This document shows, piece by piece, positions 33,902-45,875 of a DNA stretch of 64,000 nt. The translations under genes and the position numbers were made by a program. How positions within the stretch are numbered: position 1 is the first letter of the stretch; every line of letters starts with the position of its first letter. The DNA lies in the NCBI RefSeq assembly GCF_024297065.1, contig NZ_CP101114.1, forward strand, positions 1,302,001-1,366,000, in the 5' to 3' direction. Source of the stretch: Bartonella harrusi (GTDB lineage: Bacteria > Pseudomonadota > Alphaproteobacteria > Rhizobiales > Rhizobiaceae). The notes beneath the pieces are model-generated. The model made no database searches, was not told the DNA's origin, and was given only the letters and a program-made list of their open reading frames with translations.

Positions 33902-33920
33902 TTTGACACTAGGTTTTGCA
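33885..33920. repeat. 14 bp direct repeat at the endolysin break
   Basis: CACTAGGTTTTGCA occurs at 33885-33898 and 33907-33920, 22 bp apart. It overlaps the point where the endolysin loses homology. It could be a deletion scar or an attachment-site remnant. Confidence 0.6.
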
Positions 33921-34151
33921 GCAATTCATTTTTTTTCGCAGAGTTTTTAAGCGGTTCTCAGAGAAGCTTTAAGAGGTGTTTAGAATGGCTTTTATGAGTT
34001 CTTTTTTTGCTTGGCCCAGAATCACAATTTAAGATGATTCATTTCTTCCAGCAATCCCCTTATTTGACACCTAAAATCTATAAAATATGCATGCAGAGAC
34101 CAACAAATTTTGTATCATTTGCATCATATTTTGTAAAAATGACCTCCTTTT

Positions 34152-34209
34152 CAAAGGATTTTCATTTTTTCAAAGGGCTCTCAAAGGGTCTTCAAAGGCC
34201 TTTCAAAGG
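34152..34209 (+). repeat. Iteron-like CAAAGG repeats
   Basis: CAAAGG starts at 34152, 34171, 34182, 34193 and 34204. The last four are 11 bp apart, so they lie on one face of the helix. They sit next to the broken replicative helicase gene, as expected for a phage replication origin. Confidence 0.5.
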
Positions 34210-34254
34210 TCATTTAAAGACCCTTTTATGCATGTTTTTCTCTTATGATTTTCT

Positions 34255-35606
34255 TCATAAATCACTAAAACGTGTAAAATCAGATTGGAAAGCAAGAGGA
34301 ACAGTGCCTGTGGGACCATGGCGTTGTTTGGCTATAATAACTTCAGCTTGCCCCCTCACCTGATCCATCTTCTCTTGCCATTTGACGGCTTCAACACTGC
34401 CTTCCTTTGGCTGTTCATTTTTCAAGTAATATTCTTCACGATAGACAAACAAAACAATATCTACATCTTACTCAATCGAACCGGATTCACGCAAATCAGA
34501 AAGTTGTGGACGCTTATCGGTGCGGTTTTCAACTTGCCGTGAAAGCTGTGAAAGAGCGATGATGGGAATATTCAGTTCTTTTGCTAGCGCTTTAAGACCC
34601 ATGGTAATGGCTGTCATTTCTTGCACACGATTGTCTGAGGAACGTTTGGAATGACCCGTTATTAACTGGATATAATCAATAATCAAAACATCTAAACCAT
34701 GTTGCCGTTTGAGGCGCCTTGCACGCGCTGCCAATTGGGCAACAGACAGACCACCCGTTTGATCGATATAAAGCGGGGCTTTTTGCAGAGAATGTGTCAT
34801 GTGGATGAGTTTAGTAAATTGCTGTTCTGAGAGATTGCCCCGTCTGATATCAGAAGAAGAGACTTCTGTTTGTTCAGAAATAATACGGGTTGCTAGCTGC
34901 TCTGAGGACATTTCTAAGGAGAAGAATCCAACGATACCTCCCTCATTGTTTTGTTTCTGTGTTTGGTCATCACGCTTGTAAGCATTGGCAATATTAAAGG
35001 CAATGTTGGTTGCAAGAGAGGTTTTTCCATACCAGGGCGACCAGCGATGATAATAAGATCAGATTTTTGTAATCCTCCCATTTTCTCATCAAGGGTTTTG
35101 ATATGGATTGCGATTCCTGAAAGTCGTGAGGAACGCTTTTTTGCAGCACTTGCCATGGTAAGTGCCTTTGTGAGAGCACCTGCAAAATTTTCAAATCCAC
35201 CGCCATATTTTCCCTTTTCTGCCAATTCAAACAACTGCTGTTCAATCACTTCAATTTGTTGTGAGGGACTCAATTCTACAGGAGCGTCAAAGGCTGTATC
35301 GACAACTTGATGCCCAAGGTTAATTAAGGAGCGTCGAAGGAAAAGATCATAAATAATCCGCCCATAATCTTGCGCATTAATGATGGTGACTGCTTCTTTA
35401 GCGAGACGTACAACGTAATGAAAGACAGTGATCTCACCAATCTTTTCTTCTGCTGGAAGAAAGGGTTTCATGGTCACGGGATTGGCAAGTTTTCCCTTGT
35501 GGATCATCTGTGAGGCAATCGCAAAGATATTTTGATGCAAGGGTTCAAAAAAATGGGCTGCTTTAAGAAAATCTGAAACACGATCAAGTGCATTAAAAAT
35601 TTTCAT
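34255..35606 (-). pseudogene. DnaB-type replicative helicase, broken
   Basis: The remnant covers most of a DnaB-type helicase on the minus strand. The N-terminal part (35606-34914) has the alpha-helical DnaB domain (RVSDFLKAAHFFEPLHQNIF) but lacks the first 30 to 40 residues. A frameshift falls in the Walker A motif, which should read GRPGMGKT and now reads GRPGMEKP. The next part (34911-34468) is in another frame and includes LDVLIIDYIQLI (Walker B) and RESGSIE. There a TAA at 34470-34468 replaces the usual glutamine, and the same frame continues to 34255 (EVIIAKQRHGPTGTV). It is a prophage replication gene, now dead. Confidence 0.88.
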
Positions 35607-35672
35607 AATTTGCCGAAAAATTGTTGCTATGCAATATGTTTTTTATATAAAATCAAAAGGAAGCGCGCTCCC

Positions 35673-35840
35673 ATGAAAGCTCAGAAAAACAATGTTACGG
35701 AGCTTTTGCCAAGACTAATCATTAACACATACAACGCATATTTTTCAGAAAGCTCACATATCGATATGAGAAAAGATATTGTTTCCACAGTAATATCTTG
35801 CCTATATAGCAAAAATAAAAAACTTGGAAATTTCTTATGA
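35673..35840 (+). CDS. Small hypothetical protein
   Basis: The frame gives 55 residues from ATG 35673 (MKAQKNNVTELLPRLIINTY). No family was recognised. It overlaps the start of the hydrolase remnant by 4 bp, so it could be the surviving gene of the same lost operon. It may also be a remnant. Confidence 0.35.
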   Translation: MKAQKNNVTELLPRLIINTYNAYFSESSHIDMRKDIVSTVISCLYSKNKKLGNFL

Positions 35841-36444
35841 TTAATGATATTTACTGCATTGGACGTAATTATATTGAACATATTCATGAATTAGGCAATA
35901 TTGTTGAAGATAACCCCGTTATCTTTAGCAAACCAAACAGTTCACTCCTTGTAGGAAATGAAATTTATCTTCCTGATTTTTCCGAAGAAATCCATTTTGA
36001 AACTGAAATTGTGCTCAAAATCTCAAAAGACGCTTTTATAGTCACTGAGAAAGGAGCAGAAGAATGCTATGATGCAATAGCAATAGGTCTTGATCTTACA
36101 GCGAGGGATGTGCAAACAAAACTGAAAGAAAAAAGCTTCCTTGGCTTTTATCTAAAGGATTTAAAGGTGCCGCGTACGTATCTGACTTTATAAATAAGAA
36201 AAAAATAAACAATCCAATAACCTTTATAATCAAGTTGAATGGTGAAACGAAGCAATTTGGCAATACGAAAAATATGATCTTTAGCTTTGCAAAAATAATA
36301 TCATTTTTAAGTAGCTACATTCAGTTAAGACGTGGTGATATCATATACACAGGAACTCCAGAGGGTGTAGGGAAACTTTCTAAGCATGATAGAATAGAAT
36401 TATATCTTGAAGATCAATTCATTTCAGAGCTAAAAATCAAATGA
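35837..36444 (+). pseudogene. Fumarylacetoacetate-hydrolase-family gene, frameshifted
   Basis: The first part shows the family pattern CIGRNYIEHIHELG, NPVIFSKPNSSL and a metal-site region FETEIVLKI. A one-base loss near 36155 then shifts the frame. The second part continues with KGFKGAAYVSDF, and DIIYTGTPEGVGKL, the conserved C-terminal motif. The enzyme would act on a 2-oxo or fumarylacetoacetate-like substrate. It begins the decayed segment after the prophage. Confidence 0.85.
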
Positions 36445-36499
36445 ATCGTCAAATACTGACTTCTTTCATTGTTTCATTTTTTTAATTATCTCACTAGGG

Positions 36500-37070
36500 C
36501 CCAATATGGCCCTTATCATCGATAACGCAACGAGATTAGGAAAAAAATGCATTTATAAACGTTTTAGGATTGTGTACAGCAACATATGTGCATAAGGCAT
36601 TTTCCATACTAGGTGTATCAGCGCTCATCTTCAACAACAAAGCACTGTTTTTTAGTAAAACTCATGGGAAGCTGCTATTGATTATATATGGGCTTTAAGT
36701 CGATTAAATCTGGAATACACAGCTTAAATTCAAAAGAAAGAATGAAAAGAATACTGTAAAAAAACAAAACTTTTCACAAGCTATATCGACGGTTTTTTTG
36801 ACACAAATATTAAACCCTAAAGTACCAATTTTTTACATAGCAGCTTCCCAAAGTTCTTAGCTTCTAATGGGTGTATTAAAAAAAGCTTTGAATTTGTCAC
36901 AATACATTTTTTCAACATCTTTGCATGGTTTACTTTAATGATCATTTTTATATCATTTGCCAGCATCACTTTAAAATAGCGACAGGAACAGTTTTATCTC
37001 TGTTTTCTTTTTTATTTTTTTGGATAACAGTATCTTATCAAGAATAAGTTATACTTCTAACAGACAAATC
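36500..37070 (+). pseudogene. LysE/RhtB-type exporter remnant
   Basis: Across several frames the translation gives LGLCTATYVHKAFSILGVSAL and FLTQILNPKVPIFYIAA, both typical LysE/RhtB amino-acid exporter segments. Multiple frameshifts and stops interrupt it. The borders are approximate. Confidence 0.65.
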
Positions 37071-37605
37071 TTTCCATGACTTTAGCCGTCTTACGCTATT
37101 AAAATCGATATTCTATCCTCCATCAACACTTATACTACACCAATTTTTCTACAATTCTCTCTGTATCGCTAAACTATGAATTGATTTAGCTAACCTTGGG
37201 AATGCTCATTTATTAAAATGAAATATGATTCATTTGAAAATACTTTCAACTATTTCATGTACCACGCTCTCATCAAAAAACACTAAAAATTGTAGATTTA
37301 AATGTTATAGCAATACGCTTAGCAATCTTACAGATCATAGCTCTCTCTTCATATTGCCCCAAGTGATCCAAAATAATATCAAAGCAATAAGATAACTTTG
37401 ATCAAAACAACTATACCACTTTAAAGGTCAATAAATTGATTTATAATGATAATTTATCGTTTTGCATATTGGATTAACCCCCAAATATTATAAGATTCTC
37501 TGATTTCAAATCTGTTTATGTTGAATCAATCAAAACCATCCCCTTATATATAACAAGCAGGATAGATATATGGATAAAAACACGAAAAAAAGGAGTAGAA
37601 AACCT

Positions 37606-37780
37606 CTTAATAATTGTCTTAATGCAAGAGCTATAGCAACATTGAGGGCCGATAGTAAATGGTACCGGCTTGCACCTTTATAAGCGTAAAAATGGCGGTA
37701 ATCAGTGGATTTTACGCTATACCATTCACAGGCAGCGATATAAAATAAGCTTGGGGACTTAAGAGATATCCCTTTTAAAA
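37606..37780 (+). pseudogene. Tyrosine integrase N-terminal remnant
   Basis: In one frame the DNA encodes LNARAIATLRADSKW. After a frameshift it encodes GTGLHLYKRKNGGNQWILRY and further RYKISLGT. This is the arm-binding domain of P4-type integrases (the usual form is DGGGLYL...). It ends within 60 residues and has at least one frameshift. It marks a former integration event. Confidence 0.7.
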
Positions 37781-37989
37781 ATGTGAATGTGCAACGCAAT
37801 AACATCATATTCTTCGTGAAAGTCATGAGCCTCCATTAAAGTCTTGGAATCCTTTTTGAACTTTTATTGAGTAACGTTAAGATATTGTAGAACTGTCAAT
37901 CGATACAATACATCTTAATAATTTAGAGATCTATATTGATGTTTTTTGAAAAAACAAAAATTTTAAGGTGATATCCAACGATAGCTTCA

Positions 37990-39464
37990 CATTCAGCGTA
38001 GATCATTCTTTTTTAGAAAGAAGAAGAAAAATTGAAAAGAGAAAATGTATTCTCTGATTTTAAAAACAGTATCAAATGAACGTTGAAAACGTGTAGCATC
38101 AATCATAGCAACAACAAAAACAAAGCTAATAACAATCTTTATCGCTGTCTTTATCCCATTCCAAAACCGCCGTAAATAGCTCCACCTAGAACTTAAGACA
38201 TAGCAAAGCATCCACTCATAAAACCATAAGCAGCAACAATTGCACCACACTCTCACCAAGGTGTGTTATTATGAAAATCAGCGTGCTCACTGAAGAAACG
38301 AATACCCTTGAACTTCCAGCAGATACACGACTTAAAGCACCAATCTTTATAAAGAAATGATCCATTGAAACAGACTAAAGTGCACCTCAATTATGGTAAA
38401 GCTCAAAACACGCAGAACAATCAATATTTAAAGACAAGCAGAACCATTAATAATTTTGATGAGAGAAACTCCGTTAAAACTGGATACGCGTAACTTCATT
38501 TCACAAGCCTTAATGAAAAGACCGACATTTGCCATAAATGGTTTACATGAGATAACGAAATTTTGCTAATAGTAACATAAAAATTCCTATACGGTTTTGC
38601 AAATTTGTCATCAGTGCAAATTTTTTGATTTCCATATACACGCTCGCACAAGTAAGGGGTGTTTGAAAATTGTTTCCACCAAACCACACCACACGCACTG
38701 AATCGACCTAGACTGCCCACTAAAAAGATTTTTCTCCACTAAAAATTTCTATTGTAATTTTCCCTAAAATTCATCAAAAACCTCTATGGATCATTTATCC
38801 TTAACCTTAAAATGAAAGTGGTTTTGCATGTTATTTAAAATCTTTTTTCTGATAAAGCGCACCAATCATCCAAAATCATAAACTCTCAAGATGCCATAAA
38901 CTTCAACCACATGGCTTCTTATAAAACGCAGAATTTCTTAAGTTTTAGAATCGGCTGAACACAAAAACACAAAGAGATCAAATAAAACGCCTAATAAAAT
39001 GATTTGAGAAATCACTTTAGAGTCTATTGTTATTTGCAGATTATTCCTTAAATAAGATAGCAATTTTATACTCTATTCGACTAAAAATTAAAATCCCTCT
39101 CCATTATGATATTAAAAGAAGCTGTAAGTAATTATTACGAATAGAATTTCTCATCGCCCACAAGTATTTTTTATAACCATTTGAAATAGTTTAAGAATAA
39201 CGACTATAATGCTAAATCCTTTTGTCAACCATTGACCCGTCATCTTAACAGCAACTTACAAGTCTGTACGCAAATACGCATAGCATTGTTTTGGAGTAAG
39301 ATTATCTGTCCTTATCAGTTTCCTATTCCTATGCTTTTTCTTTATCCACATAACATCATAAAAAATATTTTTTTCCTTTACTCCTCATTTATATCATGCT
39401 TCGATACACTGGATTACTTTTTTAATGTTTTAAATCCTCAATAATTAAAGGGAACATCTAAAAA
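37990..39464. other. Decayed spacer before the first permease gene
   Basis: On the minus strand 37990-38280 gives fragments of a membrane-like protein in two frames (GGAIYGGFGMG, then KIVISFVFVVAMIDA), but I cannot name it. The rest, to 39464, shows no supported gene. It is AT-rich and full of stops. Confidence 0.4.
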
Positions 39465-40865
39465 ATGAACAATACACAAAATTTAGAAGATAATCCCCAG
39501 CAGAAATTGCAACGTGGATTAGATAACCGTCACGTACAACTTATAGCTCTCGGAGGTGCTATTGGAACAGGTCTCTTTATGGGATCGGGAAAAACAATCA
39601 GCGTAGCAGGACCTTCGATCATACTCGTTTACGCCATTATAGGCTGTGCCTTATACTTTGTAATGCGTGCTATGGGAGAATTATTGCTTTCTAATTCGCA
39701 ATACCGCTCTCTGGTTGATTTTTCAACCGATATGCTAGGACCAGGAATCGCTTTTTTTGTGGGCTGGAGCTATTGGTTAAGCTGGGTCGTAACTGGAGCC
39801 GCAGATATTATTGCTATCATCACTTACCTGCACTTTTGGTGGCCAACACTCAACCCATGGATTATTGTTTTTTCTTGCATTGCTTTCTTTTTAGTTTTTA
39901 ATCTCTTTGCCGTAAAACTGTTCGGTGAACTCGAATTTTGGTTTGGTCTTATCAAAATCGTAGCGATTTTAGCATTAATTGTTGTTGGACTTTATATGAT
40001 CGTTACTGGCTTTACCGCTCCAAATGGCACTGTCGCCTCTTTCGGTCACGTATGGAACGGTGGCGATATATTTCCTCGGGGAATTACAGGTTTTTTTGCT
40101 GGTTTTCAAATTGCCATCTTCTCTTTTATTGGTATAGAAATTGCTGGGACAACTGCAGCTGAAGTTAAAAACCCTAAAGAAGTGCTGCCCAAGGCTATTA
40201 ATGCAATACCAGTTCGCATTATGCTTTTTTATATCCTTTCCCTTGCCATAATTATGTCAGTTACACCTTGGAACCAAGTTGTTCCAGAAAAAAGCCCCTT
40301 TGTTGCGATGTTTTGGCTTGCTGGTATTCCAATTGCTGCTGGTTTGATAAATTTTGTCGTTCTTACTTCAGCCGCCTCTTCAGCAAATAGTGGTATTTTT
40401 TCTACCAGCCGCATGATATATGGACTTGCAACACAAAGTGGTGCGCCTCGCTTTATGGGTAAACTTTCCAAATACCATGTTCCAGCCAATGCCTTATTCT
40501 TCTCTTGCTTATGTATTTTCTTAGGATACGCAATTACATCGCTATCTCCAAGTATCATAAGTGCTTTCACAATTGTGACAAGTATTTCAGCTATTGCACT
40601 TTTATTTGTATGGTCTGTAATTCTAGTGAGTTATATTGTATATCGTCGCAAGCATCCTCAGCTACATGCTGAATCTATCTACAAAATGCCAATTGGTAAT
40701 ATTTTGTGCTGGCTCATTTTAGCTTTTTTTGTTTTCATGCTCTATTTGTTAACATTAGAACATGATACCTTCATAGCTTTGAAATGCGGCATAGTATGGT
40801 TTATTTTCTTAAGCATAACCTATTTTTTATTTGTAAAGAAAAAAATGACTCAAGGTAACAAATAA
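39465..40865 (+). CDS. CycA-like amino acid permease, copy 1
   Basis: This 466-residue inner-membrane transporter of the APC superfamily is close to E. coli CycA (D-serine, D-alanine, glycine). Shared blocks are RHVQLIALGGAIGTGLFMGSG, then VMRAMGELLLSNSQYRSLVDF, and SVTPWNQVVPEKSPFV. About 12 membrane helices are visible. It is the first of two tandem copies. Substrate is inferred from similarity. Confidence 0.9.
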   Translation: MNNTQNLEDNPQQKLQRGLDNRHVQLIALGGAIGTGLFMGSGKTISVAGPSIILVYAIIGCALYFVMRAMGELLLSNSQYRSLVDFSTDMLGPGIAFFVGWSYWLSWVVTGAADIIAIITYLHFWWPTLNPWIIVFSCIAFFLVFNLFAVKLFGELEFWFGLIKIVAILALIVVGLYMIVTGFTAPNGTVASFGHVWNGGDIFPRGITGFFAGFQIAIFSFIGIEIAGTTAAEVKNPKEVLPKAINAIPVRIMLFYILSLAIIMSVTPWNQVVPEKSPFVAMFWLAGIPIAAGLINFVVLTSAASSANSGIFSTSRMIYGLATQSGAPRFMGKLSKYHVPANALFFSCLCIFLGYAITSLSPSIISAFTIVTSISAIALLFVWSVILVSYIVYRRKHPQLHAESIYKMPIGNILCWLILAFFVFMLYLLTLEHDTFIALKCGIVWFIFLSITYFLFVKKKMTQGNK

Positions 40866-40888
40866 ACTCTATACATAAAAACATCTCG

Positions 40889-40916
40889 AAAAAGGGGGAT
40901 TTTAATTACCCTTTTT
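40889..40916 (+). terminator. Terminator after permease copy 1
   Basis: AAAAAGGG (40889-40896) pairs with CCCTTTTT (40909-40916). Confidence 0.7.
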
Positions 40917-41691
40917 CTATTTAATCTCCTCCCCACACCTCAAAAAACAAGCATTCCTACCAACGCATGTTTGTAAATAACCCAGCGTGTTAAGGGGAAA
41001 TGCTTCTAACCATTTATATAGTTCACCTACATAAGGGGGCTCTATCTATGGATCAGATCTGCCCTGAATACTCACCACGCATTCTCAAAATACTTAATGT
41101 GTAAAATTTGATATTTTTTATATCACTGCTCGAAACAACAGTCTTTTACTACTATAATAAGATAAAGAAATGAGCTATTCTGTAAATAATTCTCTATAAA
41201 CTTTACCAACATTGTTTACTAATAAAACATGATATTTTATCTTACTTTCCCAAAAAAATTATATTAATTTTTTCTCAAATTTAAAAAACAGATCTAAACA
41301 GAATATATCTTAATAGCTATCTACAATAAAAAAAAGATTCTACTAAAATATTTTTCTATTTGATAAAATTATAATTTTAATTACATTATTACATAATATT
41401 AAATATTAATTAAAGTATAATTTCATTATAAAAATGTTTATAAAATATAAATTTTTATTAAAAATTATTAAAATAAATATTTTATAAAAAAAATATACTT
41501 ATATAAAAATATAATATTCATTATTAATAATGATTTTATAATAATATATAAAAATTATAATATAACTTCTATTTTATTAATTATGTATCAAATAATTATT
41601 TTATAAATTCGTAATGTTTTTTCTTGTTTCACATATAGTTATAGAAAAAAATTCCTTTACTCCTTAGCCATAGCGTGTTCCGATAGAAGAG
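40917..41691. other. Very AT-rich intergenic region
   Basis: From about 41180 to 41620 the sequence is almost only A and T, with many short A or T runs. No gene was seen. Such a stretch would be curved or easily melted. Confidence 0.6.
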
Positions 41692-41714
41692 ATTACCTTT
41701 TTAGGGTAATTTTT
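41692..41714 (+). promoter_or_regulatory. Hairpin with T-run before permease copy 2
   Basis: ATTACC (41692-41697) pairs with GGTAAT (41705-41710), followed by Ts. It lies 32 bp upstream of the start and could act as an attenuator or end an upstream transcript. Confidence 0.45.
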
Positions 41715-41745
41715 ATCTAAAATAACGAAGGGGAACTTCCCAAAA

Positions 41746-43137
41746 ATGAACAAACAAAATTTAGAAAAAAAAACCAAGAAGAAATTGCAACGTGGACTAC
41801 ATAACCGACACATACAACTTATAGCACTTGGTGGAGCAATTGGAACAGGTCTTTTTATGGGATCAGGAAAAACAATCAGCGTAGCAGGACCCTCCATTCT
41901 ACTCGTTTATGCAATTATTGGCTGTGCTCTATACTTTGTTATGCGAGCTATGGGAGAGTTATTGCTTTCTAATACACAATATCGATCTTTTATTGACTTC
42001 TCAACCGATCTTCTAGGACCTTGTGCCGGATTCTTTATCGGCTGGACATATTGGTTGTGTTGGATTGTCACTGGAACTGCTGAAGTTATTGCTATTGTCA
42101 CTTATACACATTTTTGGTGGCCTGAACTCAATTCGTGGATTCCTGTTATAATTAGTATTATATCCTTTTTAATTCTTAACCTCGTCGCAGTAAAACTATT
42201 TGGCGAACTTGAGTTTTGGTTTGGTTTTATCAAAATCGTAGCAATTCTCGTCTTAATTGTTGTGGGATTTTACATGATCTTTACCGGTTTTGTCTCTCCA
42301 AACGGCACAGTTGCTTCTCTTAGCAATATCTGGAATGATGGAAATATTTTTCCGCGAGGAATTACAGGCTTTTTTGCTGGATTTCAAATTGTTATTTTTG
42401 CTTTTGTCGGCATTGAACTCGCTGGAACAGCTGCTGCTGAAGTAAAAGAGCCTCAAAAAGCTTTACCGCAGGCTGTTAATTCAATACCAATCCGTATTGT
42501 ATTCTTTTATATATTCTCTATTCTTGTGATTATGTCTGTGACCCCGTGGAATCAAATCAGTCCAGAAAAAAGCCCATTTGTAACAATGTATGCACTTATT
42601 GGTATTCCAATTGCTGCAGGTTTGATGAACTTTGTGGTCCTCACAGCTGCCGCATCTTCAGCAAATAGTGGAATTTTTTCTACCAGCCGTATGATATATG
42701 GGCTAGCAACACAAAAAGGTGCTCCTAAATTTTTAGGAAAACTTTCTCGTAACCACGTTCCAGCCAACGCATTATTCTGTTCATGTTTATGCATCTTATT
42801 TGGTTATGCAGTTGTGTCGTTATCTCAAACCCTCATTGCGGCTTTTACAATCGTTACAACGATTGCCGCCACTTTGTTTATATTTGTATGGTCTATTATT
42901 TTGATCAGCTATATCGTCTATCGTCGCAATCGTCCTCTCCAGCATACAGTCTCTCCTTATAAAATGCCAGGAGGTGTTGTTATGTGTTGGGCGCTACTTT
43001 TTTTCTTTGCATTCATTATTTATTTATTATCATTAGAAGCGGATACTGCTATAGCTTTAAAATACACTCCAGCGTGGTTCATATTTTTAGGGATTGTATA
43101 TTTCCTTTTTAGAAAAAAGAATGTTGCAAAAAATTAA
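41746..43137 (+). CDS. CycA-like amino acid permease, copy 2
   Basis: This 463-residue paralogue of the gene at 39465 has the same length and membrane layout. It has the same conserved blocks with scattered changes, such as LLGPCAGFFIGWTYWLCWIV. The two proteins differ across loops and helices, so the duplication is not recent. Both are intact, which suggests that two substrates or two conditions matter. Confidence 0.9.
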   Translation: MNKQNLEKKTKKKLQRGLHNRHIQLIALGGAIGTGLFMGSGKTISVAGPSILLVYAIIGCALYFVMRAMGELLLSNTQYRSFIDFSTDLLGPCAGFFIGWTYWLCWIVTGTAEVIAIVTYTHFWWPELNSWIPVIISIISFLILNLVAVKLFGELEFWFGFIKIVAILVLIVVGFYMIFTGFVSPNGTVASLSNIWNDGNIFPRGITGFFAGFQIVIFAFVGIELAGTAAAEVKEPQKALPQAVNSIPIRIVFFYIFSILVIMSVTPWNQISPEKSPFVTMYALIGIPIAAGLMNFVVLTAAASSANSGIFSTSRMIYGLATQKGAPKFLGKLSRNHVPANALFCSCLCILFGYAVVSLSQTLIAAFTIVTTIAATLFIFVWSIILISYIVYRRNRPLQHTVSPYKMPGGVVMCWALLFFFAFIIYLLSLEADTAIALKYTPAWFIFLGIVYFLFRKKNVAKN

Positions 43138-43168
43138 ACAAATAAAGCTTCTATTGCAAAAAACATAT

Positions 43169-43198
43169 AAAAAAGGGTAACTTCAGTTACCCTTTTTT
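43169..43198. terminator. Bidirectional terminator between permease 2 and ilvC
   Basis: AAAAAAGGGTAAC pairs with GTTACCCTTTTTT around TTCA. It serves both converging genes. Confidence 0.85.
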
Positions 43199-43251
43199 AT
43201 ATTTATCTATAAAGTTATAAAAGCTATTGAAAAAATAGCTCTGTAGCAACT

Positions 43252-45060
<1,809 letters not shown>

Positions 45061-45795
45061 TCACACCAATAACCGGAGAAAACGCTGAACAGTCTCATAC
45101 ATTCCATATTCTAACGCATCCGCAATAAGCCCATGACCAATAGAAACTTCATCAAGCCAAGGAATGTGATGGACAACAGCAGGAAGATTTGTAACTGTCA
45201 GATCATGCCCTGCGTTAACACCTAATTGCAACTCTTGAGCTCTTCTTGCTGCGAAAACAAGTTTACTGAGTTCTTGATCTTGTTTTGTCTTATCCTGCAA
45301 TGCACCACCGTAAGGTCCCGTATAAAACTCCACACGATCAGCACCAATTGCTTTAGCTATATCAAGACCATCAACAACAGGATCAGCAAATAAAGACACG
45401 CGAATTTTTTTTGCTTTCAAGCGTTGAATGATAGGTGCTAAAAATTCTGCATTCTGAGCAAAATCCCAACCATGATCAGAGGTTGACTGAGCTGGATCAT
45501 CTGGTACAAGAGTAATCTGATCAGCATATTTTTCTGCTATATTCAAAAATGTATCACTTGGATAACCTTCAATATTAAATTCAGCAGTAGGAAATGTACT
45601 GTTCATTAAACAGCGTATATCTGGCAAATCAGCAAAACGAATATGTCGCTCATCGGGGCGCGGATGAATCGTCAAACCAGCTGCACCAGCTGTAAGTGCG
45701 ATATGCCCAATATGATTGATATTTGGCCAAGGAAGGTTACGTCGATTGCGCAAAACGGCAATCGCATTAAGATTAACCGAAAGTTTTATGGCCAT
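45061..45795 (-). CDS. pdxJ: Pyridoxine 5'-phosphate synthase
   Basis: The 244-residue TIM-barrel enzyme joins 1-deoxyxylulose 5-phosphate with aminoacetone phosphate to make pyridoxine 5'-phosphate. Conserved blocks are [63 protein letters not shown] and [13 protein letters not shown] start at ATG 45795, which has GGGAG upstream, rather than at 45813. Confidence 0.96.
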   Translation of the reverse strand: MAIKLSVNLNAIAVLRNRRNLPWPNINHIGHIALTAGAAGLTIHPRPDERHIRFADLPDIRCLMNSTFPTAEFNIEGYPSDTFLNIAEKYADQITLVPDDPAQSTSDHGWDFAQNAEFLAPIIQRLKAKKIRVSLFADPVVDGLDIAKAIGADRVEFYTGPYGGALQDKTKQDQELSKLVFAARRAQELQLGVNAGHDLTVTNLPAVVHHIPWLDEVSIGHGLIADALEYGMYETVQRFLRLLV

Positions 45796-45875
45796 ACCCA
45801 CTCCCATTTTCATACATAATTCTTAAGACAAAAAATATATTTGCCAATATAATAGCAGAGAATAAGAATATTTTC

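Noticed and set aside
34007..34363. 118-codon plus-strand ORF near the end of the helicase pseudogene
   Set aside because: It covers the CAAAGG repeats and the antisense of the helicase remnant; composition is not protein-like.
38280..38560. Possible reading frame starting MKISVLTEETNTLELPAD
   Set aside because: It soon meets stops and no family could be named. It may be decayed coding DNA, but the evidence is too weak to list it as a gene remnant.
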